Shown in pieces: positions 1-7,966 of a stretch of DNA of 22,405 nucleotides. Under the pieces are notes generated by a model. It saw only the letters and a list, made by a program, of their open reading frames with translations, was not told the DNA's origin and made no database searches. Positions within the stretch are counted from its first letter, which is position 1. Every line of letters starts with the position of its first letter. The position numbers and the translations under genes were made by a program. This DNA is from an uncultured Clostridia bacterium (lineage in GTDB: Bacteria; Bacillota; Clostridia; JAAYHZ01): the NCBI GenBank assembly GCA_937894465.1, contig CALCRE010000240.1, positions 1 to 22,405 on the forward strand, read 5' to 3'.

Positions 1-477
1 CGGTATGGTTTCTTGTGTTTTTGATTCGGATAAATCCCAATGATCGCTGAATTCAGGTGGTTTGGGAATCCCGTCTGACAAAGGAACTTCCTCCATTAAA
101 TTCTGTATCTTTTCATCCTGTGTTTTCTCTTTTGCTGTTCTTGCTTTTAATGTTGCTTTAAGATCATCGGTCTTTACAGAATCACTGACCAAAACCACTT
201 CATTTTTATCATTTGTTACAAAAATGCGATCAACCTTTTCCGCCTCGCAGGGAAACTCAAAATTTACATAGGGCTTGACATAATGAAATTGTGTAACGGT
301 TTTGTATTCTTGGGAAGGGTTCCCCATATGAAATCCGTAATTTCCTTCGGACAGATCCCATATCCTAACTTTTATGTAACACCGGGTATCATCTCGACTC
401 ATAACCGAAACCAATCCGGCGGCTTGTTTGGTTTTATCATTGACTTTTTCCAATAACAAATCGAATAACTTCTCCAT
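1..477 (-). CDS. Unrecognised protein, N-terminal part (runs off left edge)
   Basis: An open frame runs without a stop from an ATG at 477 to the window edge, giving 159 residues of an incomplete protein. It begins MEKLFDLLLEKVNDKTKQAA. The start is supported by a purine-rich GGGG about 5 nt upstream. The first ~100 residues are rich in aromatic and beta-prone stretches (for example YIKVRIWDLSEGNYGF) and look like a compact beta-rich domain. From about residue 110 the sequence becomes charged and low in hydrophobicity (KARTAKEKTQDEK), suggesting a linker. No signal peptide or membrane segment is visible. It lies 54 bp downstream of rsmA on the same strand and may be cotranscribed with it. I do not recognise the family. 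Confidence that it is a gene is good; no function is offered. Confidence 0.7.
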   Translation of the reverse strand, partial: MEKLFDLLLEKVNDKTKQAAGLVSVMSRDDTRCYIKVRIWDLSEGNYGFHMGNPSQEYKTVTQFHYVKPYVNFEFPCEAEKVDRIFVTNDKNEVVLVSDSVKTDDLKATLKARTAKEKTQDEKIQNLMEEVPLSDGIPKPPEFSDHWDLSESKTQETIP

Positions 478-531
478 ATTAAACCCCAATATTATGATAT
501 ACGGTTTAAATATATGTCCGAGAAGGAGGTG

Positions 532-1377
532 TTATTCCTTAAACAGTCTGTTGGAAAGGTCGGCGAACTGATCTACATCCAAACGCTCTCCTCGAATGTT
601 GACATCAAGCCCCATGGACTCTAGAACGGATTGGAGCTCTTCTTTATTAATGTTCAAGCTTGGATAGTTGCTCAATGCGTTTACCAGGGTCTTTCGTCTT
701 TGATTGAAAGCGCCTCGAACAACTTGAAAAAAGAAATCCTTGTCTTTTACATCCACAGCCGGAACCGGTCTTTTCTTTAATTCCAAAAAGACGGAATGAA
801 CATTGGGTTGGGGGCAAAAGCTGTGAGGCGGAACATTTAATACATTCCTGGCTTCACAGTAATAATTCACCGCTACAGTCAAAGAACCGTATTCTTTGGT
901 TCCCGGTTTGCCTGTAATACGATCCGCCACTTCCTTTTGCATCATAAAGTACATGGAATCAAATTTGAAATCCTCTTCTAAAAACTTCATGATGATGGGT
1001 GTGGTGATATAGTAGGGTAAATTTCCTGTGATTTTTACCTTGTACTCCTCTTGATACCCGGGCAATGGTTCTTTGGAATTGAGCTTTAAAACGTCGAAAT
1101 TCCCCGATATGAACCCGGGGATATGACCGAAGCGTTCATTGATGACATGATACAATTTTGTATCAATTTCGATACAATACAAAACTGAGCTATTTCCCGC
1201 CAAAACCTGAGTCAGGCTCCCCAACCCGGGACCAATTTCTATGATATAGTCGCCGGGCATTGGGTTTATAGCCTCTTTCAATTTATTGATCATGTTTTCA
1301 TCGGTTAAAAAGTTTTGTCCTAAACGTTTTACCGGCGAAATATTATACTGTTTCATTAAACCGATGATTCGGTTCAT
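532..1377 (-). CDS. rsmA: 16S rRNA (adenine1518-N6/adenine1519-N6)-dimethyltransferase RsmA (KsgA)
   Basis: This enzyme dimethylates two adjacent adenines in the 3' hairpin of 16S rRNA, using S-adenosylmethionine, late in 30S assembly. The 281-residue length is normal for the family. Visible motifs are QNFLTD (residues 21-26), the SAM-binding motif EIGPGLG (47-53), the acidic ribose-binding position in CIEID (about 68-72) and the catalytic NLPYY motif (119-123). The C-terminal ~80 residues, including FNQRRKTL, form the usual small helical RNA-binding domain. The ATG is preceded by GAGAGG. The gene starts 12 bp after the YabE-like gene, an order known from other Firmicutes, although there a primase-like RNase M5 gene (rnmV) usually lies between them and is absent here. 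Confidence 0.97.
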   Translation of the reverse strand: MNRIIGLMKQYNISPVKRLGQNFLTDENMINKLKEAINPMPGDYIIEIGPGLGSLTQVLAGNSSVLYCIEIDTKLYHVINERFGHIPGFISGNFDVLKLNSKEPLPGYQEEYKVKITGNLPYYITTPIIMKFLEEDFKFDSMYFMMQKEVADRITGKPGTKEYGSLTVAVNYYCEARNVLNVPPHSFCPQPNVHSVFLELKKRPVPAVDVKDKDFFFQVVRGAFNQRRKTLVNALSNYPSLNINKEELQSVLESMGLDVNIRGERLDVDQFADLSNRLFKE

Positions 1378-1389
1378 TATGAATCCTCT

Positions 1390-2448
1390 CTATTCTTCTG
1401 CATCTTGTAAAATATAGACCCTAACGTCTCGAATACCCCATTGCAAAGCAGCGCTTCTCTCTTCCATATACAAGTCCACCCTGTACCCGTTCACACCGGT
1501 ACCGGTGTCGGCTGCTAATGAAAATCCGTAGTTGGCGCCTCTTCCCACCGTTTCAATGTACACCCTGGTACCTAAAGGTATGACTTTAGGATCAACGGCA
1601 ATGATCCCCTTTTTAACCCGTACACCGGAATAAGTAATGCCAAAGGCAGGGTGATCACTGTTTTTGTTACATTCTTCAAAGGATGTAGTGTACGCAGTAG
1701 CCTTCATGTTATAAACTTTGCTATACGTAAAAGTTTCCCCTGTAGACGCTTTATATTGCAACAACGTTCCGTATTCTTCAATTTTCGGGATGGCTGTTTG
1801 TATTTCTTTTTGAGAAGAGAGGTCTTTTGAAATGATTTTACCGTTTTCCATCACTATTTGAAAAGTGTTGGAAAGGATACCCGGTTGTCCTTCTTGAATG
1901 ATTTTCTTACTTGTAGAAAGCATCTTTTTATTCTCTACAAGCTTAGTTTCATAAGGCACATAAGCAATTTCTACGGATTGCATCTCAGTGACGCGTACAA
2001 CTTTGATAACTAATCCGTCCACTATGCGAGTGTCTCCTCGCATCCCGTCAATCCTGTCATTTTCACCTAGCACGATATTCAGTTGGTCCAAAACTTCTTG
2101 CACTGTATCTTTATAGGTTAAAACGGGAATTGTCTCGCCATCGCATTCCACTTTGACCTGTACGGCTTTCTTTACAAGCACTTCGTTTGTTTCGAAGTCC
2201 ACGAGCCTATAATTAAAGCTCGGTTGTATCAAGTCTTCCGGTCCCACTACGATCTTCTGTGCCTCCAAAAACTCTCCCACCGTATCGGCTGTTGTTATTA
2301 CTGTTTTTGTCTCATTCTCTACAGTAACCGATACTGTCTTTTCATCATTAAAGGCCAGGCCGTGTAGGCCGAAGAAGCTGATTGTCACAAATAATACTGC
2401 TATGTGTATAATACTTTTTATCTTTCGTCCTTCATTCTTCAAGAGCAT
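1390..2448 (-). CDS. YabE-like 3D-domain protein with DUF348 and G5 domains
   Basis: This is a cell-envelope protein of the YabE/resuscitation-factor-like class, likely a peptidoglycan-acting (lytic transglycosylase-like) enzyme. Domains in order: an N-terminal membrane or signal segment (about 11-33), two DUF348 ubiquitin-like repeats (about 37-78 and 94-134), a G5 domain (about 150-227) and a C-terminal 3D domain (about 247-347). The three aspartates that give 3D its name are visible at about D286 (in AVDPKVIPLGTRVYI), D314 (AADTG) and D325 (VDLYME). The start ATG has an ideal AAAGGAGG SD 7 nt upstream, and a consensus promoter lies upstream at 2483-2511. It sits just before rsmA and ends with TAG. 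The family call is strong; the exact enzymatic activity is inferred from relatives. Confidence 0.92.
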   Translation of the reverse strand: MLLKNEGRKIKSIIHIAVLFVTISFFGLHGLAFNDEKTVSVTVENETKTVITTADTVGEFLEAQKIVVGPEDLIQPSFNYRLVDFETNEVLVKKAVQVKVECDGETIPVLTYKDTVQEVLDQLNIVLGENDRIDGMRGDTRIVDGLVIKVVRVTEMQSVEIAYVPYETKLVENKKMLSTSKKIIQEGQPGILSNTFQIVMENGKIISKDLSSQKEIQTAIPKIEEYGTLLQYKASTGETFTYSKVYNMKATAYTTSFEECNKNSDHPAFGITYSGVRVKKGIIAVDPKVIPLGTRVYIETVGRGANYGFSLAADTGTGVNGYRVDLYMEERSAALQWGIRDVRVYILQDAEE

Positions 2449-2482
2449 TTAACTGCCTCCTTTATTTTTTTGGACTTAAGCG

Positions 2483-2511
2483 ATTGTAATTTATATTATA
2501 CGGTTTGTCAA
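2483..2511 (-). promoter_or_regulatory. Sigma-A promoter of the YabE-like gene
   Basis: On the minus strand TTGACA (2511-2506) is followed after exactly 17 bp by TACAAT (2488-2483). This is near-consensus and sits about 35 bp before the start codon at 2448. It probably drives the YabE-like gene and rsmA. Confidence 0.8.
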
Positions 2512-2581
2512 TCAAATAGCACAACTATTTCCAATAAATTTTGCGAATTAATCATCCTGTTAATATTTTGTAACCGTTTCT

Positions 2582-3316
2582 CTATGAATCTGTGATATTG
2601 TATTTGTAAAATGTCATCTGATAGATATACCAATCATCATTCTGTTCATTGTATTTAAATACAATGACAACACGGTTAGGGCCTTCATACATAATGGTGT
2701 TACTCGTATTTGACTCCTCTTGTGTTTTTTTCGTGACATGGATAATAGCAGTGTAGGCGATTTCCTGATTGGAAATTCTTTTCATGTCGCTCAAATTAAT
2801 TTCAGTGGATTTTAAATCCAACCTCTCTATATTGGAAAAGAAAGATTTGAATTTTTCCAACCCGATAATTTCTTTTGTATCAAATGCATCCCGTAACTTT
2901 TGATGCTGATATGCTTTGTTATATTCTTTTTCATTAATACTGGTGACCCACTCATCGATAACGTCTGTATAAATTTTGGTGTTCATGATCTTTTTTAAAA
3001 AGTCCACCATGATATCACGCTCGCCGATCCTTGCATTGGCAAGCTCCAATTCCTCTTCCATTTTTTCTATGGTGTTTTCATAGTTCTGTAATCTAACTGT
3101 ATAATTGGTAATGGTACTTTGAAATCGGGCATTTTCATTCTTGATCTCAAGATTTTCACTTTGCAGTAACTCGACATTCAGATTACTGCTTTCCTTATAT
3201 GTCAGCAGCGCATTAATCTCGTTTTCCATATTCGTGCTATCCCATAGCAGATAGTTAAGTGCAACGAGCAAAGCGAATATACAAATTGTACTTATCACCA
3301 AAATGAACTTTCTCAT
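2582..3316 (-). CDS. Membrane-anchored coiled-coil protein with NTF2-like C-terminal domain
   Basis: A 244-residue protein I cannot assign to a named family. Residues about 4-24 (FILVISTICIFALLVALNYL) form a single N-terminal membrane segment with a basic start (MRK), so the rest is probably extracytoplasmic. Residues about 30-105 are a long heptad-rich coiled coil, with leucines and isoleucines spaced among Glu, Asn and Lys. The C-terminal ~135 residues alternate helix and strand and end VVIVFKYNEQNDDWYIYQMTF, the look of an NTF2-like/DUF4440-type or lumazine-binding-like domain, but this is fold-level inference only. The start is preceded by GAGG and an extended -10 promoter. The gene ends with TAG and lies 133 bp upstream of the YabE-like gene, which has its own promoter. 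Confidence 0.75.
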   Translation of the reverse strand: MRKFILVISTICIFALLVALNYLLWDSTNMENEINALLTYKESSNLNVELLQSENLEIKNENARFQSTITNYTVRLQNYENTIEKMEEELELANARIGERDIMVDFLKKIMNTKIYTDVIDEWVTSINEKEYNKAYQHQKLRDAFDTKEIIGLEKFKSFFSNIERLDLKSTEINLSDMKRISNQEIAYTAIIHVTKKTQEESNTSNTIMYEGPNRVVIVFKYNEQNDDWYIYQMTFYKYNITDS

Positions 3317-3346
3317 TATCTAAAAACCTCGAAGTTTTCCGCTGTC

Positions 3347-3385
3347 ATAATACATGTATTATATCATTTTCACACATTGTTGCAA
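3347..3385 (-). promoter_or_regulatory. Extended -10 promoter overlapped by a perfect 16-bp palindrome
   Basis: On the minus strand TTGCAA (3385-3380), a 16-bp spacer and TGATATAAT (TATAAT at 3363-3358) form a good promoter for the gene starting at 3316. The perfect palindrome ATAATACATGTATTAT (3347-3362) overlaps the -10 element and probable start point, the position of a repressor operator. Whether a protein binds it is unknown. Confidence 0.6.
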
Positions 3386-3472
3386 CCAAAACTTCAGATA
3401 GCAAAGTCAAAAGCCCATCCCCCTTGAACAATGAGGTTTTTTGCAAGGTGTAAAAATGTCCAATAATTAACG

Positions 3473-3511
3473 TGGTACGACAATACCATATCTCTTTGGT
3501 TATGATATAAT
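3473..3511 (+). promoter_or_regulatory. Extended -10 promoter of the URO-D-family gene
   Basis: TGATATAAT (TATAAT at 3506-3511) lies 38 bp before the start at 3549, with no good -35, as expected for an extended -10 promoter. An ATATC/GATAT inverted repeat (3488-3492 and 3504-3508) straddles it, and TGGTA/TACCA arms (3473-3477, 3484-3488) lie just upstream. A similar layout recurs before the next gene. Confidence 0.5.
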
Positions 3512-3548
3512 CTTTTTTAAGCTTTTATGTTCAAGGAGGCAAAAAATT

Positions 3549-4631
3549 ATGTCTACAATGACGGGTTATGAACGGATGAAGAATATCCTGAACAGAAAAC
3601 CGGTGGATCGTATCGGTCTTTATGAACACTTTTGGAATGACACCAAAAAAATGTGGGTTGCAGCCGGAAAAGTCAAACCTCAGGATGACTTATATGAACT
3701 CTTTGACTATGACATGTCCGAAAGTTGGGCATTTAAACTTACCGCCGACTTGGACTTTGTCGATGTAGTCATCGATGAAACGGAAGATACCATTTTAAAG
3801 AAAGACGGTAACGGCGCTTTGTTAAGAAGACACAAGCATCACGATACCACACCGGAGCACGTGGATTTTACCGTCAAGGATCGTAAAGCATGGGAAGAAC
3901 TGATCAAACCCTTCCTCACTCCGGATGAAAGAAGAATCAATTTTAAAGCCTATCGCGACGCAAAACGGAAAGCTCATGAACAAAACAAATTTTTCGTTTG
4001 GTCCGGTATCAATGTATTTGAAGCCATGCATCCGGTTTGTGGCCATGAGCATATGCTCATCGGTATGGCATGGGATCCGGATTGGGTAAAAGACATGGTG
4101 GATACGTATAGTTCCCTGACAGTCAGCTTACAAGAAATATTATTTGAGAAAGAAGGCTTGCCGGATGGCATTTGGTATTATGAGGATATGGGTTTTAAAG
4201 AAAGACCTTTCATGTCCCCTGCCATGTATGATGAAATCATAAAACCGGGACACAAAAAAACCATTGACTTTGCCAAATCCAAGAACTTGCCTGTGATCAT
4301 GCACTCCTGTGGTTTCGTAGAACCATTACTCCCCGGTATGATTGATGCAGGAATTAATTGCTTGCAGGTCATCGAAGTCAAAGCCGGTATGGACTTGTTA
4401 AGGATTCATAAAAATTATGGAGATCGAATATCACTGATGGGCGGGATTGACGTTAGAAAATTGTATTCGAACGATTACAAGCAAATTGATCAGGAACTCG
4501 AAAGCAAGATTCCCATCGTAAAAGAAGGCTTCGGATACATGCTGCACTCTGACCACTCCATTCCGGGTACGGTAAATCTCGATACTTATCAGTATTTTAT
4601 ACAAAAGGGACTAGAACTTGGTACATATTAG
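3549..4631 (+). CDS. Uroporphyrinogen decarboxylase-family protein (MtaA/CmuA-like methyltransferase type)
   Basis: A 360-residue protein with the overall signature of the URO-D superfamily, which includes true uroporphyrinogen decarboxylases and cobalamin-dependent methyltransferases. It starts TGYERMKNILNRKPVDRIGL, a typical opening for the non-heme branch. MHSCGFVEPLL (251-261) contains the H-x-C pair that binds zinc in MtaA/MtbA-type enzymes, followed by Cys271 and the strand LMGGIDVRKL (297-306). I see no late C-terminal cysteine matching the third zinc ligand of MtaA, so true methyltransferase activity is uncertain. No haem-synthesis gene is nearby; the partner is a sugar-type oxidoreductase 65 bp downstream, which suggests catabolism rather than haem synthesis. 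The SD (AAGGAGG) is strong. It ends with TAG. Confidence 0.85.
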   Translation: MSTMTGYERMKNILNRKPVDRIGLYEHFWNDTKKMWVAAGKVKPQDDLYELFDYDMSESWAFKLTADLDFVDVVIDETEDTILKKDGNGALLRRHKHHDTTPEHVDFTVKDRKAWEELIKPFLTPDERRINFKAYRDAKRKAHEQNKFFVWSGINVFEAMHPVCGHEHMLIGMAWDPDWVKDMVDTYSSLTVSLQEILFEKEGLPDGIWYYEDMGFKERPFMSPAMYDEIIKPGHKKTIDFAKSKNLPVIMHSCGFVEPLLPGMIDAGINCLQVIEVKAGMDLLRIHKNYGDRISLMGGIDVRKLYSNDYKQIDQELESKIPIVKEGFGYMLHSDHSIPGTVNLDTYQYFIQKGLELGTY

Positions 4632-4632
4632 A

Positions 4633-4660
4633 TTATATCTTGGTAAAACCATGATATAAT
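4633..4660 (+). promoter_or_regulatory. Dyad overlapping an extended -10 before the Gfo/Idh gene
   Basis: An imperfect hairpin (11 of 12 pairs, arms 4633-4644 and 4648-4659, loop AAA) lies between the two genes. It is not followed by a T-run, so it is a poor terminator. Its right arm contains TGATATAAT (TATAAT at 4655-4660), the same extended -10 as before the upstream gene. It may be an operator, an internal promoter or an mRNA-stabilising hairpin. Confidence 0.4.
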
Positions 4661-4696
4661 AAGAAAGAATACTTACAAAACGGAGGTTAAGAATAT

Positions 4697-5695
4697 ATGA
4701 AACTGGCGATAGCAGGATTGGATCATTTCCATATTCACGGCTTTTTAAAAGAAGCCATGGCCGTTAAAGAAACACAATTAGTAGGATTGTATGACAGTGT
4801 ACCTGAAGTGCTAAAGCAAAACGTTGAAAAGTATAAGGTTAAAGGGTATGACAATTTTGATGATATGCTGAACAATTCAGGTGCGGATGTCATCGTTACC
4901 GCTGCCATCAACAATGAAAAAGCGGATATCATTATTAAATCGTTGGAAAAAGGTTTACCGGTTATTGCGGACAAGCCTTTGGTCACAACCACGGAGGAAT
5001 TTTTCAAAGTCAAATATGTTTATGAAAACACGAAGAATGCAAAACTATATATGATGTTGACAGAGCGTTTCAATCCTCCGGTGTATACTGCAAAAAAATA
5101 CATTGAGCAAGGTAAAATCGGAAAAGTTGTCAATATGATATCCATTCGCCCTCATAAACTAAACTTAGAAACTCGTCCTTTCTGGTTCTTCAAAAAAGAT
5201 CTTTACGGCGGATTGATGAATGATTTAGGGGTTCATGACATGGACGTATTCAGATGGCTTGCAGATTGTGAAATCGATAGAGTTCAATTTTGCTCCCAAG
5301 GCAACCTCGGCTATCCCCAATTCACTGATTTTTGTGATCATTCCGAAGCTTCGGTTCTCATGGCAAACGGCAGCACCGCTTATGTACGCTTAGACTGGCT
5401 GACTCCCAAAGCTTGGCCCACCCACGGTGATTGCAGATTCATCATCATCGGTACCGAAGGACAACTTGAAGTATTCACCTATGACAATAAACTGTTGTTT
5501 TTCAACAACGACACACCCCCGATGGAAGTCCCCACAGAAAGCAGGCCCTTTACATTAACAGAAGATATTTATGCAAATATCAAGGATCCGAGCCATAAGA
5601 TGGTCATATCCACAGATGATGTGTTCAAATCCACTTGGGCGTCATTAAAAGCACAAGAAGCCGCCGATTCGGATTTAGGCGGATACAAGGTATAA
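4697..5695 (+). CDS. Gfo/Idh/MocA family NAD(P)-dependent oxidoreductase
   Basis: Enzymes of this family oxidise or reduce sugars, inositols and related polyols with NAD(P). The 332-residue length is typical. The N-terminal Rossmann domain (about 1-115) begins MKLAIAGLDHFHIHG, with a histidine-rich variant of the usual glycine loop. ADKPL (91-95) takes the place of the family's EKP motif and keeps its lysine. The C-terminal sheet domain carries GGLMNDLGVHDMDVFRW (171-187), where Asp176 and His180 match the family's conserved D-x-G-x-H-x-x-D catalytic region. The SD is GGAGG, 10 nt before ATG. It follows the URO-D-family gene by 65 bp and is closed by a terminator. The substrate cannot be deduced; sugar or polyol catabolism is likely. 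Confidence 0.9.
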   Translation: MKLAIAGLDHFHIHGFLKEAMAVKETQLVGLYDSVPEVLKQNVEKYKVKGYDNFDDMLNNSGADVIVTAAINNEKADIIIKSLEKGLPVIADKPLVTTTEEFFKVKYVYENTKNAKLYMMLTERFNPPVYTAKKYIEQGKIGKVVNMISIRPHKLNLETRPFWFFKKDLYGGLMNDLGVHDMDVFRWLADCEIDRVQFCSQGNLGYPQFTDFCDHSEASVLMANGSTAYVRLDWLTPKAWPTHGDCRFIIIGTEGQLEVFTYDNKLLFFNNDTPPMEVPTESRPFTLTEDIYANIKDPSHKMVISTDDVFKSTWASLKAQEAADSDLGGYKV

Positions 5696-5738
5696 ATAGA
5701 CCGATTGAAAAAAGAAATATAAATATATATCTAAGCAG

Positions 5739-5763
5739 TATGGCGGCCTTAAGGGCCGCCATA
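5739..5763 (+). terminator. Rho-independent terminator after the Gfo/Idh gene
   Basis: A perfect 10-bp GC-rich stem (TATGGCGGCC, 5739-5748, with GGCCGCCATA, 5754-5763) encloses the loop TTAAG. The following T-run is modest (TAATCGTTTT). It lies between convergent genes and could also stop transcription from the minus side. Confidence 0.8.
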
Positions 5764-5783
5764 TAATCGTTTTATGAGCTATG

Positions 5784-6023
5784 CTAATTTTCAACATTGC
5801 TGTTATAGTACAATTCATCCGGGCATACATCTTGACCTGTTACCCATTCAACTGATAATCCTCCCACTCGAACGGTTTTAAAGATTTCTTTGTTTCTTAG
5901 TTGTTCAAATGGTTTAAAATCCAAATAAGGTTTTACATCAAATACTCTTGTCTCATTGTTGTTAAAAGTTACAAGCAGCTTATAATCTTCCAAAGGCTTT
6001 ACATCCACTGCACGAGGTCGCAT
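5784..6023 (-). CDS. DUF2442 domain protein
   Basis: A 79-residue protein with the full DUF2442 pattern: a first strand pair (DYKLLVTFNNNETRVFDVKP), the middle FEQLRNKEIF helix, and the closing strand GGLSVEWVTGQDVCPDELY that is characteristic of the family. DUF2442 genes commonly sit beside DUF4160 genes, a pair often suspected to be a toxin-antitoxin-like or phage-related module, though the function is unknown. Here the ATG at 6023 lies inside the 3' end of the upstream DUF4160 reading frame (25-bp overlap), so the two were translationally coupled. Because the DUF4160 frame is interrupted, this member may now be an orphan. It has no strong SD of its own. Confidence 0.85.
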   Translation of the reverse strand: MRPRAVDVKPLEDYKLLVTFNNNETRVFDVKPYLDFKPFEQLRNKEIFKTVRVGGLSVEWVTGQDVCPDELYYNSNVEN

Positions 6024-6314
6024 AAAAATAACTCCAATTCCTTGATCTTAATAATCTCTCCACTTTCATTATATACTTTCCATGCTGCTCTTAATTCATC
6101 TTCATGCAAAGCTACTCAAGCTTCAACTAATTTTCGTTGTTTTACAGGCAAGCTGCCTGCAATAATATTGCCATTGAATGAAATCGACAGTTCATACTCC
6201 CCATATTGGGCATGAACAGTACATCACCTTCCCAACGCAGCTCAAATATCGGACTGTCCGAATAAGCCAAACGAACCGTCATGCGGTGATATAGAAACCT
6301 TTTCTTTTAAACAT
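5999..6314 (-). pseudogene. Broken DUF4160 gene
   Basis: The reading frame contains the DUF4160 core HAQYGEYELSISFNG, then IIAGSLPVKQRKLVEA, an in-frame TGA, and VALHEDELRAAWKVYNES. The stop replaces the tryptophan expected in the family's conserved helix (EW or AW followed by an acidic stretch), so TGG to TGA is the simplest reading. Upstream of HAQYGEYE the frame is also lost. A start with an excellent SD remains at 6314 (AAGGAGG, then MFKRKGFYITA and a stop), but the expected DUF4160 N-terminus (RFYG..I..DH.PPHFH) is not recognisable, so that part has been rearranged or eroded. Two or more lesions make it a clear pseudogene. It overlaps the DUF2442 start, and its 5' end is just 39 bp from the end of the solute-binding-like pseudogene. 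Confidence 0.75.
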
Positions 6315-6352
6315 ATTTTCCTCCTTAAAATGACTACATAGTTAACAGTTTT

Positions 6353-7930
6353 TTATCCTTTCAAGTTGTTAATATGCTCCTTGATAAATTCAAGTAAAAC
6401 ACGCTGCCTACTTTTACCTAAGTCGCTTACAATTTCTTCATACGGTATTCCTTTTGATAGGGATTTCTCATAAAAATATAATGTTTCATATACCTCTTGC
6501 CTTCGTTCCATGGCATCATTTAATTCTTGGTCGGCTTTTGCCAAGTTTACATACGAATTCAACTTTCCATTGTTCACCCCGGAAATCACTTGCTTTGGAT
6601 GGTCATAAAAATCCTTAACATACTGTTCCGCTCCCTCCGGTGCATAGTCCATCGCTAAATAAAACTTATCATTGACAATGGAAGGCCACCAATTAAAAAC
6701 ACTTCTTGAATCATGCCATATGTTTTCAATTTGGTTCTCAACAAACTTGTAGTGTTTTCCTTCAACCCCATAAGTCAGCATTTGATTTAATTCCTTGTTT
6801 CCATACATATATCGACATGCAATAACCGATCGATCGGCACTACCGTTGTCACAAATAGTGAATATCGGATGCAGTGTTTTGTAAGAATAAGGATCGTGTT
6901 CTCCTATAAACATGGTCACATATCTTCGGTTGAACTCATCCGGATCCTTTATGGCGTAGTATGAATTCATTCCAAATGATGTAAGAGCCATACTCAATCC
7001 GGGTAATTTACTGTTAGGTCTTGGTGCCCAATTGATCCAATTTAAAAAAGTCTGAGAAAGGGCATTTTGACTATACATATCTGCTAAATAATGATAGCAA
7101 TTCTCTATAATATCCGTTTCAAATAAATCAATGATTTCACCGTCTTTTACAGCAAAAAAGGTGTTTATTGCCAAAGGGGTATATCCATTCTCCTGAATAC
7201 AGAGCCTTAAAACATCGAAAATAGGACATATAAAATGTCGATTGATATCCCCATCTAAAAATTTGTCACCTTGCTCATTTTCGTGTTCTATTCCAAATTT
7301 ATATAGTGCCATGACATCCTTCATGGTTTCAACGGAAGGCTCCTTTGCAGCTTTGTAAAATTCCCGGTCGATGACAAGGCAAGTGCGTTGCTGAAAAGCG
7401 GAAGTCGAGACTCTCGGAAGCTGATAGATTCTACCATTGGTATACATACTGTCTAAGTCAATACTGGGTCCCATAATTTCCGGATAATAGACCGGCAAAA
7501 GATCCGTCAAGTCGGCAATATTCAAGTCCTTTATATACTCTTTCAGATCTTGTAACCGGTAATCGATCACATCTACTTGATCATTAGCATAAAGCTTCTT
7601 TAATATTTCTTCCTGCTTATTTACATAGGGGATATACTCAATATCAATCACGGTATTGATTTTTTCTTCAAGAATTTTGTTGGCTTCTTCAACAACCTCC
7701 ATCCGCAAGTTGTATCCATTGGGTACATTTTCAGTGGTGAGGCCTAATTGGGTCGCCGGTATTTTAATATATATTTTTTTAAATTCAAGTGGGTTTTCAA
7801 TATCAAACTATACTCCGGGAATTACATCAACCTCCTGCTTTGGATCCTTAGTACCTGTTTGGCAACTAGTCAACAAAAGTACGAGACAATAAATCAATGT
7901 GAGAACTAAGACTTTTCGTCTTTTAGACAT
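6353..7930 (-). pseudogene. Solute-binding-protein-like lipoprotein interrupted by one in-frame TAG (paralog 1)
   Basis: The natural start is the ATG at 7930, with SD AAGGAGA. It encodes a lipoprotein signal peptide (VLTLIYCLVLLLTSC, lipobox Cys23). Codon 41 (7810-7808) is TAG, after which the same frame stays open for 484 more codons to 6353. Without the stop the protein would be 525 residues, matching its neighbours (513-547). The body shows the shared family marks: the strand VIDIEYIPYV after the N-terminal helix, IADLTDLLPVYYPEI, NGRIYQLPR and, late, LTYGVEGKHYKF. These resemble extracellular solute-binding proteins of the LplA/YtcQ type. TAG ends three intact genes in this window, so suppression is unlikely and I call it a pseudogene with a single recent lesion. 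A restart at ATG 7708 would lack the signal peptide. It is the last of three genes in its unit, 36 bp after its neighbour. Confidence 0.85.
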
Positions 7931-7966
7931 ATACTTCTCCTTTTTAAAAATCACATGGTGTCTTTA

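Noticed and set aside
62..271. Plus-strand open frame of 69 codons
   Set aside because: It lies antisense within the better-supported minus-strand partial gene at 1-477 and has no SD.
4633..4660. Hairpin between the URO-D-like and Gfo/Idh genes as a terminator
   Set aside because: No T-run follows and the right arm contains a -10 box; regulatory use is more likely.
7808..7810. TAG read as pyrrolysine, suggested by the methyltransferase-like gene in the window
   Set aside because: The YabE-like, coiled-coil and URO-D-family genes all end with TAG as a normal stop, no pyl genes are visible, and the lipoprotein family is not a known pyrrolysine user.
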